64,000 bases of DNA from Angiostrongylus vasorum. Taxonomy: Eukaryota; Nematoda; Chromadorea; Rhabditida; Metastrongylidae. The notes under the pieces were generated by a model. It was not told where the DNA came from, ran no database searches, and saw nothing but the letters and a program-made list of their open reading frames with translations. Location of the stretch: positions 620,001 through 684,000 of the forward strand of contig JADANN010000335.1 in assembly GCA_018806985.1 (NCBI GenBank), in the 5' to 3' direction. Made by a program: the position numbers and the translations under genes. Within the stretch, counting starts at the first letter, position 1; the number at the start of each line of letters is the position of its first letter. Below, in pieces: positions 37,401-46,100 of this stretch.

Positions 37401-38980
37401 CGGGCGCGGTTTGAGAAGGGCTATACCTACACTTTACAATAATTTTCCCTTTGAACGACATCAAACGAAACGAATTTCGAATTTCTTCCTCTGATCACAA
37501 TGACTGTTTGTTGTGAGGGGGATACTAAGAAATCTCTTGTGCACAAATAGATAAGTCCCCCAGCCTTTCCTTGCTTTCTGTATCGGCGAAGTAAAACAAA
37601 TGCTGTTCATAACGCAAACGATACTTGTTTTTTTTTCGCTGGAAGAGGCTTAAAGCGATGATTTATGTCACATATTTTTTTCTATTTCTAACACTATGAA
37701 TCATACCTTCTCGAATGTCTACCATACACTTTTCGGGGGTTGTATGATTATATACGCCTCACTTGGTTTCAGTAGGGACGTGTTTGTTCTCAATAATACT
37801 TGATACTTGATACTTGAACGGCCCGTCCTTACTGCTTGTGCGGACCCCAGCATAACCACCATTTTACGGAGATTTGCTGGTTAAGCCATTGTGGCTTCCT
37901 GGAATCCCGAGGTCAGCCTGGCCAAAGTCTGCCCCCGGTCTTCACCACCACAGTCAGCCGCAGTTCTTGTGGATCAAAGAGAGATTTGCCACCGACTTTG
38001 ATACCAGGACGGTGGTGGATCCTGGTATTGGTTTAGTCTTAGCTAGGCTTCCTGATGGAAAAGCCGGACTCCTCAGCTTGGGAGACCCTGCCGGGGAGAC
38101 GAATCCCTCCGCTGTACATCGCAGTCCAACACCCAGGAACACCTCCCAGCCACGATAAGGCGGCAAACCGTTCGGGAGGGTTGTTAATAATGTGGAAGGG
38201 AAACAATAGAAAGGAAGGAAAAAGAGACTGTATCTCCTAATGATGATGCTCTTTGTTCATCTCATTCTCCTTCTTAAACAGCATTATAATTACAGGAGCA
38301 GTTCGATGCAAGAGGTGCACAAGGTGTGATGGACTTCATTAGAAGTGATCAATACAAGTACTTCTATGGGCGTCAGGTTTGTTGCTTACTATACTTACTA
38401 GTATCGTTTCGAAACTAAGCCAAGTGCTTAACGGTAGTGTGATGTAATTGGTAAGTGTAACCATTGATTTTTTTTTATCCTTTATTCGATTGTTGACCAT
38501 TCCAACTTCTCATACACAATTTTGATTCGACTAACATTTCAACATTATTGTCTTCCTCACACCGGATTGATCTGAGTCGAGTGCCGACAGGCGTTCATTC
38601 TTCCACTATGGATCTTTGTGATTGCACCGAGTGGAATCCAGTAGAGCATCGCTCAAATGAAATAACCTCATTCGACATAGTCTTTCTTTAAAAAAAAGGA
38701 GTGAAGTTAATTTATTCGAGTGGTGCTCCCGCTCCACCGTATTCGATTCGATGGGATCACGAAGATCTACTTCGGATCACTAAATGGTTGTAGGCAATCG
38801 AATCATATCAGTCTGGGTCTGAGGAAGACGAAGAGGTCGGGACGTCAGCCGAATAAATAAAACAAAATATTAAATGGTAATATTCCTTTTGAGGAGGTGA
38901 CGACAGGATCAGTACCACCAAAGCGAAATAAGGATAGAAAGCTGTCCCGCAAGACGAATCAACCACAATGCGCATCGTGA
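28504..38980 (+). CDS. rsu-1: Ras suppressor protein 1 orthologue (leucine-rich repeats)
   Basis: RSU1 is a leucine-rich-repeat adaptor that binds PINCH in the integrin-linked kinase complex at cell-matrix adhesions; C. elegans has a single orthologue. Nine exons join in phase: 28504-28594, 28717-28805, 30510-30592, 30669-30787, 32571-32650, 32733-32817, 33760-33863, 38296-38376, 38894-38980, giving 272 residues (human 277). About seven LRRs are visible, with near-identical family blocks such as LDLTYNNL, LRALYLGDNDFE, LRDNDL and KELHIQGNRLTVLPPELG. A C-terminal segment ends in YKYFYGRQ and a basic tail. The ATG starts a lysine-rich N-terminus as in the family. The last acceptor is TTTTGAG, weaker than usual, but the tail it yields (PKRNKD.KLSRK) matches the family's basic end. 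Introns of up to 4.4 kb hold SINEs, a mariner relic and MITEs. Confidence 0.95.
29120..29405. repeat. Repeat family C
   Basis: One nearly complete copy, same orientation as the right arm of the 14.3-kb palindrome (AGCCTCAGCTTAACTGG first, CAAATATCTCAGCATC last), in rsu-1 intron 2. Confidence 0.85.
29880..30062 (+). repeat. SINE family B, 3' part
   Basis: Shares the AGCGAGGAAGCGAATCGAAA region and upstream body with other B copies; the tRNA head is missing. Confidence 0.5.
31070..31340 (+). repeat. tRNA-like SINE, family A, diverged
   Basis: Recognisable from CAGTGGTTAGAAATGCGCTG and from the body (GTCTGGGAGGAT, CATTGAA-type end, GAACGCTTTATCCTTTTT). It is older than the other copies and is followed by TA microsatellites. 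Confidence 0.65.
31339..31450. repeat. (TA)n microsatellites
   Basis: Two blocks of TA repeats, 31339-31375 and 31400-31450, at the tail of the family A SINE. They may have grown from its 3' tail. Confidence 0.9.
31830..32215 (+). pseudogene. Mariner-type transposase relic
   Basis: The plus-strand translation shows STLQKLNGLNYVSLPH, a stop, then PYSSDLVLTHYHFF. This is a decayed form of the mariner signature TLQKLNELGYE.LPHPPYSPDLAPTDYHFF, which contains the third catalytic aspartate. Only the C-terminal part remains, with stops, in rsu-1 intron 4. Confidence 0.75.
32955..33060. repeat. MITE family E, fragment
   Basis: GTTGAGCTGATGCGGGGTTGGTATCAG followed by GTT repeats and the GATGTTTCGGCGA core: the left half of the palindromic family E. 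Confidence 0.65.
33490..33670. repeat. MITE family E, right-half fragment
   Basis: Contains GTCAGCCATCGAA, a CAACAAAA remnant, CAACCTCG..TGAGCTCA and the outer end ATGCTGAAGTTTATAGAAAGTC. It may be the other half of the 32955 copy split by later sequence. Confidence 0.6.
33864..35650. other. rsu-1 intron 7, left part
   Basis: Diverged repetitive-looking sequence with no element I can name; no exon supported. Confidence 0.35.
35651..36189. repeat. Repeat family C, inverted pair with short direct repeat
   Basis: A copy at 35665-35825 faces a reverse-complement copy at 35855-36165. AGATGAAG occurs just outside both ends (35651-35658 and 36182-36189), a possible target duplication of the composite unit. 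Confidence 0.8.
36440..36660 (+). pseudogene. RTE reverse-transcriptase fragment
   Basis: The plus-strand translation contains VNLKKAFDSFETKEVMEAV then QGVPSQ, matching the first RT motif region of RTE elements. The frame breaks soon after, and no catalytic motif is left. Confidence 0.7.
36661..37795. other. rsu-1 intron 7, middle part
   Basis: No gene or named repeat recognised. A short run of ATCGATAT repeats lies near 36690-36720. Confidence 0.35.
37796..38180 (-). repeat. SINE-like family D
   Basis: Minus-strand, close to full length. The tail has three ACTTGAT units at the low-coordinate end and the start (CCCGAACGGTTTGCCGCC on the minus strand) is at 38180. Confidence 0.88.
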
Positions 38981-39129
38981 AGAGTCGTCTGTGTGTGGAT
39001 ACAGTGCTCTTATGTCATGTCTACATCTATATATAACCTACGGCTTCTGCTTTCATGTACTAAAGTGTTGCACGTGGCCAAGAAAGCCGATGATCGTGCA
39101 TAATTCTTGGATCTGCTTTGCTTGTCACA

Positions 39130-39350
39130 TTAATTCAAAAGACCGACTTTCTATGAACCTCTGCGTAAATAATCGGTATATTTATTTATATGTTCTATGA
39201 ACTGATTTCTTGAGTCGATGCGAGGTCGGTGTGGTTGCCGTTGTCGTTGTTGTTGTTGTCGTTGGTCGACGGCTGACGTTTCGGCGATTTCGCCTTCCTC
39301 AGAGCCATGCTGTTACAAGTGGGACTCCACTCCCACTGTCATCAACCAGC

Positions 39351-39407
<57 letters not shown>

Positions 39408-39500
39408 AACAACAACAACGACAACACCAACAACAACGACAACTCCACTAGCCTCGCATCGGCTCAACAAATTCGGTTCATAGGAACATATAAGTAAATA
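39130..39500. repeat. Palindromic MITE family E with (CAA)n expansion
   Basis: Outer arms share AAAAGACCGACTTTCTATGAAC and its counterpart near 39480. Inner inverted repeats are GAGTCGATGCGAGGTCGG and CCTCGCATCGGCTCAAC. A core GTTTCGGCGATTTCGCC is flanked by GTT repeats on one side and a 60-base CAA run (39345-39405) on the other. No coding potential. Confidence 0.85.
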
Positions 39501-40290
39501 TATGTCACACTAGCCATCGGCCCACTGACTAGTCAGTTTGGTGCATTTTCTTTGTAATGCAACCGTTGCCTTGTATTCTGTTGCCATATTATACTGCCAT
39601 GTTGTATAAAATTTTTACTTTTACATCGATATTCTTTTCACGTAACTGTTATACAATGTATTGTTGAAATGGCGCAAGGACTCTAGCAAACATAGAATTC
39701 TATGTTATCTGCTCATTGTGCATTGGATTTATTCGTCTATTTCCTTCAAACACCATTTTTTACGCCCTCATATGTGCTGGCCAGTATTCCTATGTTTCCA
39801 ATCACTAAGTTAGAGGGTTCTTTCTTAGTAATATCTCCTATGTTAAGCACTAATTCGATATTTCCATCCACAATCCTGCTGGCGAAAAAATAAAAAAAAA
39901 TATTTACTGTTCAGTTAGGGTAGGAGAGATTGTTGCTAATGAGGATGGTGCTCATTTATGACGGAGATCTCGGCCTGTGTGGGGCACGTGTGAGTCACGC
40001 GTACGTAATGAAGAAATTAGGAGACAAACACCGATGCCTTGGAAATGTAGACGTGAAGAGGGACGTTTTCTGCGTTCAAAATACTTAACGTATTCTAAGG
40101 AAAACTGGTTATGTTTTGTCCTGAACTCTTTGAGAAGGTATTCCCTATGGAGACTACTAGTTATGTACTATAGTAATGCTCCCTGAGTACTCTTCGTAAA
40201 GGCCTTGGTTGATTCCGTTTTAATATGCATCGGATACAATGCAATACTTTAGGTTTGTCGCATGTGCAAATTTAATGCGTTTTAAGCCAA
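39501..40290. other. Interval between rsu-1 and rfs-1
   Basis: No gene or dispersed repeat recognised; presumably holds the rfs-1 promoter. Confidence 0.4.
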
Positions 40291-42701
40291 ATGTCTGGAA
40301 AAAGATCGGTTAGCATCAAATCCGCTCGTGAGCTCCTCGAGTTCGAGTCGTCGGGTTCAACTTCTTTGTCTTCAGGTTGCAAATTACTGGACAATTTAAT
40401 GGGTAAGTTCTTCATATTGCGAAGGATGATTTATGCGGCTCTAAAGAAACTGTCGTTAGGATTATGAAGGTAGGGGTAGGGTGACTTGACGGACATGAGA
40501 AGAGTGCTTCTACAAAGGTGATGTGTTGTTTTGTATAGCTTAATTCTTCATACAAGTAAGACGTACTGTTGTATTTAGTTTAATTATTCATAGAAGTACT
40601 TGTAAGGTGGTGGTTTTCTGCCGGGAACAACGACAGAGATATCTGGCGAAGCTGGATGCGGGAAGTCGCAGATATGGTTAGTTCCGGTTTTTCATATTTA
40701 CTCTTATGGTCTTTATATTATATGTGCTAGTAGGAAGTGCGTGTAGCGCATGGTCGAAGGCGCCGTCCAATACACATGAGATCGATCCCTGCTCTCCAGG
40801 CCAACGAAGCCTCCATCCCTCATGGGTTGGCAGATTGGCACCAGATTTGTCTGGGAGAATAGTAGCACTGGCTCGATACATCGGCGGACCACCGCGACTC
40901 ATTGTAAAGGCCAGATTTGCATCCAGTCACCTCTAAACGATGCTTAATGACGGCGAACACACGGCGCACCCTCAGGGATTGACCGACACCGAGAGCTTTA
41001 TTCTTCATTTTTTATGTGCTTGTAAGTTGTTTTAGTATGCAACTTACGGCCGTAACTATCGCTAGAGGACTTAAGGTCATTTGCATCGAGACGGAACGTG
41101 GTTTTTCAGTCAAAAGAGTGCATCAGGTTGGTGTTTGTTCTATATTTCATTCTGTTTAGCAAAAGTATCTTAACTTCTGAGAAGAGAGTACTTTTCGTTT
41201 CTCAAGTTTTTTGATGTCATTCTGATATTCTTATGAATTGTTTTCAGTTCATTTCAGATGTTGAGATATCACACAAATAATGTTGAGGATGCAATGCAAC
41301 GACTTTTGATATCGTCACCGAACACTGTGGAACAGTTACTGCACTTGTTGACTGAGCTCGAACATTTGACGAGCCAGTTGAAAGAGGTATCTCATGAATT
41401 TCATAGTTCGGTAGCCATTTGGGCTTAATAACCCAGAAGACCGACTTTGTATAGACCTGGGCATAAATAATCTATACATCTATATATTTATCCTTACAAA
41501 CTGCCTTTTATCCTCCCAAAGGTTTACCACCTCATCGTGGCTGGAAGGTGTCCCTACGTGTCGAGCCGCGATATGGACGAGTCTCGCCTTTCCACCAGGA
41601 AGCTCAGCTAGGAGTAAACCAGTACCAGGATCCACCAATGTCCTGATTGGAAACTAGTTGCATGCTGGCAGGTCTCGCTCTGATCCACAAGTGGAGCAGC
41701 TGTCTGTGGTGGTGACCACTTGGGGCAGACTTTGGTTAGGCTGACCTCGGGGCTCCAGTGAACACAATGGCTATACCAGCAAAACTGCGAAAAAATGGAA
41801 ATTATGCTGAAGTCCGCAGAACCAGTGAAGATGGGCCACCCAAGCATCCTAGTAAGTAAGTAACTGCCTTTGTTGAGCTGATGCTAGGTTGGTATAAAAT
41901 ACGCCCAGGATCTGAGGATGGCGAAATCGCCTTGACATCAGCCATCGAACAACAGCAACAACAAAAACAACAGCAGCAGCAACAGCAGCAGCAGCAACAA
42001 CAACAACAACAACAACAGTAACAAAAATAACAACATCAGCCACTTATATCAACCTGGCATCAACTCAACAAGGGTAGCTCGTAAGAATGTATATGGATAT
42101 ATTTTTTGCGTTTGTTTATCGTTCTTAAAGTGCTTTTTCTAACAGTAATGAGTTTGATCGTAAGTGAGATTTTATTTCAGACATCCCTACTCATCGTCGA
42201 TTCGATTGCGACTGTTTTCCGTGGATATCTTGGTAAAGAAGACTTTCAGAAATGGGATAGAGTTCTGACAATTCTGACCAACATTGCTGTTCATCATGAC
42301 GTCGCTGTTAGTCGTCTAATGACTTTAATGACAGACATTGTTCTGCCGAAGTTTTTAGAATTCTTAACACTATTACAAGGTCTAACAAGTGTTCGGACTC
42401 TTTTAAGGTGATATATGTGAACCACGTCGCCTCTCGGCATGACGATTCATCAGGAGAATGGACAACTGTGCCGTTTCTGTCTCGGATTTGCTCTCGGAGT
42501 CCAACTGTTCGACTTTGGCTGGAACGAAACTGCGATGGTTCGGAAACGTCGAGGCGTATCAGTTTGATGAAGTCTCCGTTTTCTCAAAGACGTTCCTCCG
42601 AATTTACAATAACGGTAGTATTTGAATCCAGTGCTCTTTCCCTGGAAATGGCGCACCATCTCTCATCCAGAACTTTTCCAGAACTCTGGACTATCTCTTG
42701 A
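40291..42701 (+). CDS. rfs-1: RAD51 paralogue, RFS-1/RAD51D-like
   Basis: RAD51 paralogues promote homologous recombination and fork repair by helping RAD-51 filaments form. Six exons join in phase: 40291-40402, 40607-40676, 41036-41126, 41258-41386, 42181-42306, 42408-42701, giving 273 residues. The N-terminus has the family approach motif (SARELLEF..SG...LSSGCKLLDNLMGGG). Walker A GEAGCGKS is at residues 51-58 and continues QICMQLTAV. The segment VICIETERGFSVKR follows, as after Walker A in RAD51. Walker B LLIVDS is at 137-142, then VIYVNHVA, the equivalent of the RAD51 ITNQV strand. C. elegans has one such paralogue, rfs-1, and I use that symbol. Intron 1 is intact; SINE A lies in intron 2 and a nested MITE/SINE in intron 4. 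Acceptors of exons 2 and 6 are AAG rather than CAG. Confidence 0.9.
40734..41010 (+). repeat. tRNA-like SINE, family A, with target duplication
   Basis: Head GTGCGTGTAGCGCATGG, tail GACCGACACCGAGAGC. Flanked by TATGTGCTAGTA (40721-40732) and TATGTGCTTGTA (41013-41024), one mismatch in 12. Lies in rfs-1 intron 2 and ends only 25 bases before exon 3. Confidence 0.92.
41425..42100. repeat. MITE family E interrupted by a family D insertion
   Basis: Outer end CCAGAAGACCGACTTTGTATAG, inner inverted repeats GTTGAGCTGATGCTAGGTTGG and CAACCTGGCATCAACTCAAC, and a CAA/CAG-rich core (41945-42020). The left arm is split by the element at 41509-41861. In rfs-1 intron 4. Confidence 0.88.
41509..41861 (+). 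repeat. SINE-like family D inserted in MITE E
   Basis: Starts ATCCTCCCAAAGGTTTACC and ends CACCCAAGCATCCTAGTAAGT. Direct repeats AACTGCCTTT at 41499-41508 and 41862-41871 mark the insertion. Sequence on either side rejoins into an uninterrupted family E arm. Confidence 0.92.
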
Positions 42702-42837
42702 TGTTGGAGAGTGTCGTTGCGGTTGAGATTATTTTGATTTTATAGTGAATAAAGTGAGTGCATAATTGTCGTGTGTGTGCCTACCTATTGCGCTTATTGC
42801 TCGCAATGCTTTCCTGTTTATTATTATAATCTACGAG

Positions 42838-43110
42838 GGGGTGTGTAGCGCAGAGGTCGGAGGTGCCTTGTAAAACACATGGGATTAATCCCAGCGCCCA
42901 GGCTCACCAAGCCTTCCATCCCTCCAGGTTCGGCAAATTGGAACCAGACTTTTCTGGAACGATAACAGTACTGGCTCGATACATCGATAGGACACCGCCG
43001 GTCATTGTAAAGGACAGATACGCATTCGACCACCTCCAACGATGCTTATTGAAGTCAAATGCATAGCGTATCCTCAGGCATTGATCAACGCCGAGAGCTT
43101 TATCCTTCAT
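42838..43110 (+). repeat. tRNA-like SINE, family A
   Basis: Head GTGTGTAGCGCAGAGG, box GGGATTAATCCC, tail GATCAACGCCGAGAGC. It fills most of the 448-bp gap between rfs-1 and hus-1. Confidence 0.92.
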
Positions 43111-43140
43111 TCTTTATTTTAGTCTGCTCTATTCTTACGA

Positions 43141-43147
43141 TTTCCAG
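43141..43147 (+). promoter_or_regulatory. Likely trans-splice acceptor of hus-1
   Basis: TTTCCAG ends two bases before the hus-1 ATG, with no nearby donor. In nematodes this usually receives a spliced leader. Confidence 0.5.
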
Positions 43148-43149
43148 TG

Positions 43150-46100
43150 ATGCGATTTTCTGCCATTCTTTCTGAACAGGGTTCCGTTGAGTCGTTCTCG
43201 AAATCCATCGGCGCTGTCTCGCGAATGTGCAAAAAGCGATGTGGGTTGAACATTACTAATGAAGGGATGTGTTTTGTAGCCAGTGATACACTCCGCGAGC
43301 AAGGTCATTTCTTAAGCGTTCTCATTCATTCTCGACCCGATTTCGAAGTATTCAATTTTGCGGGTGTTTCCGAGGAAAGGAATGAGATAATGATGGAGCT
43401 CGATGTTGATGACCTAGAGAAGAGCGTAGCCGGTGCGCAATCCTACTTGAAGATCAAGTTGCGCCAAAAATCAGATCAAAAGCCATTCCTTCAATTGGAA
43501 CTTCGTGATAGGGGTGTTGTTCATGAGCTTCCGATCAAACTGGTGAAAATTGCTCATTGGTGCGTCTATCAACGGCCCAACGTCGCACAAGCGATGGTAT
43601 GTTGTGCTAATTTTGTTTGCTTCTTGTACTTAGTGGTGCGTATAACGCAGTGGTCGGAGACCTCTGCAATACACATGGGATCGATCCCTGCCCCCCAGGC
43701 CCACCAAGCCCTCCATTCATCCCGGGTTTGGTAAACTGGTGCCAGACTTGTCTGGGAGGATAGCAACACTTGTTCGATACATCAGTAGGCCACCGCGAGT
43801 CATCCTAAAGGCCAGATATGCATTTAATCACCTCCAAAGAATGCTTAATGAAGTCGAATGCTTGGCGCATCCCTCAAGGATTGATCAATGCCGAGAGCCT
43901 TATCCTTTTTTATCTTTATCCTTTTAGTACCTAAAGTACTATACTACAGTTGTATTGGTTTAGATGGGCGTGTACTTTCCACCTGTGAAATCTGTGGTGA
44001 GAATTCTCCAATCTCTTAAGCATGTAGGAAACAGAAACATAGTACGTGATAACACCTGGCATTTTATGTTAAGCATTATCACTGACTTATGTACGAGAGG
44101 TGGTGCATTTCATTTTAGACCGTGAAAGTCAGTAACAGTGGAGAGATGCATTTGAAATGTCGCATGAATCAAGCTGAAATCACTGTCTTTTTCACTGATT
44201 TGGCGAATGACACAATGGCAGGTATGAAGAAGTACTTTTTCAAAGATAAGAAAAGGCATTATTACGTAGTACCGACTAGATTGGTAGAGGAAGGACGGAA
44301 AAAAGTTAGATGACAGCTTTGATTTACTATAACTCGTCTTAAAGAGCTTCATTAACCAAAATGATAGTCATCGTAGTACAGGTCTTGTTGCCAATATGAT
44401 AGAATTTCTACTTTGGTTGCATAGAATTCTGACTTTCTGGAAACTGCGAATCCTTCGAAAGGATTTTCGGCATTAGATCAATTGTTCAAGCTTCTTCCTC
44501 CGAAGCGGTTGTCGAGCTGCTTAAAATAGTGGTAATCGGTTGAAACCTCCAAACGGTTTACCGCCTCATCGTGGGTGGTAAGTGTTCATCCACAATGAGA
44601 CAGTAAACTGGTCAACCAGTGGGTCACCCAAACTGAGGAGGAGTCCGGCGTTTCCATCAGGAATCACAGCTAAGAGTAAACCAATACTAGGATCGACCAT
44701 CATCCTGGTATCAAACTAATCGCATGGCGGCTAAGTGACGACGTGAGGGAGACTTTGGGCAGCTTGACGTCGGGACTCCAAGTAATCACTGTGGCTAAAC
44801 CAACAAAACTCCGAAACAATGGAGATTATGCTGGGACCCACACAACCAGTGAAGACGGGCCATCCAAGTATCCAAGTATCCATTCAGTTGAAATTTCGTT
44901 CAACTTCTGCAGAATTAATTGGGTAACGTTTGGCAGAGTGTTGCTCTACTAGAACTTCATCGATTTCATGACAGTGCTTTTCTGTTGTGATCGTTTTCCG
45001 AGTTTTTAGAAAGTGATGGTTGATTAGTACGGCTATACACCACCAAACACTCACCATATCCATCTTTTGGTGCAATTTCGGCTTTCAAAGATGTTCACGA
45101 GTTCTACAACAACAACTTCATTGCTCTTCGTTTAGCTCGTCTGAAACAAATTTATCAGCCGAATCTGATGAATAGTGAAACAGTCCCTTCTGCATCCTAA
45201 CGAGTGGCTTGTTGAGTGTAGGTTTTGATCATTATGTTCATTTGGCCGTCATCATCTAGTAATGTATGCCCGGGGCCTTCACGATGAAGAGTCATATCTC
45301 TGGTTTTTGAACTATCTGCACAGTGTGGGTTCAGATACGCTTCTCTGATCCATGCTTTGATAACAATTCATGCAGTTCCTACGGCAATATCTCCACGTTT
45401 GGACTCGTGTAGCAAGGCGATACGAATTTCTTGCGTTATGAGCACTATTTCAACGAGTCTGACATGATGTAAACTGTGTTAGAAGGATTATTACTTGCAA
45501 ATAGTTGTGGAACCGTGTGTAGCGCAGTGGTCGGAGGCTCCCTGCAGTACACATGGGATCGATCTCCATGCCCATGGCTCACCAAGCCTTCCATCCCTAC
45601 AGGGCAGGCAGATTGTTGCCAGACATATCTGGTAGGATAGCAGCATTGGCTCGATACATCGGTAGGCCACCGTGATTCATTGTAAAGGCCGGATCTGCAT
45701 CCAGTCACCTCCAACGCTGCTTAGTGAAGTCGAACGCATGGCGCATCCCTAGGGGATTGATCAATGTCAGGAGCTTTATCTTTTAGTTATGGAATGTGTT
45801 ACCTTTAATGTGCTGTTTGGAAATAGTGTAAGTAATGGATATCTAATAACCACTATTCTTGCACAGTTAATTGACATAAGAGCTGCCATTATTGCCCCGA
45901 CGCTTACTCGTCTATATGTTTTTCTGTTGTTTCACTCTTTTTTTCAGAAGAGCAATCTCAAGACCACTGGTGCACCGTGAGACTGTCTTTGAAGGTTATC
46001 CATATGTTCTTCTCGAGTTTCATGTTCATGGCACATTCCAGTGCTCTTCTAAGTAAGAAAATTCCCTCTGTTTCCTTTTTATTTAGAAAAAGTAGAAGTC

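Noticed and set aside
39210..39497. Poly-asparagine or poly-glutamine open frame
   Set aside because: Produced by the CAA tract of MITE family E, with valine runs from the GTT arm; not a gene.
40734..40805. Family A heads as true tRNA genes
   Set aside because: Boxes are present but the sequence cannot close a normal cloverleaf, and it continues into a dispersed 270-bp body shared by 14 copies, so it is a SINE.
41849..42043. Alanine/valine-rich minus-strand frame
   Set aside because: Translation of the trinucleotide core of a MITE.
44222..44311. Read-through extension of hus-1 exon 3 as the C-terminus
   Set aside because: It gives a lysine-rich tail unlike HUS1, while splicing at 44221 to 45948 and 47530 restores the conserved end in phase.
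45250..45345. Frame LVMYARGLHDEESYLWFLNY as a MULE transposase remnant
   Set aside because: Too short, with no second motif in the same frame; it lies in hus-1 intron 3 and could be chance.
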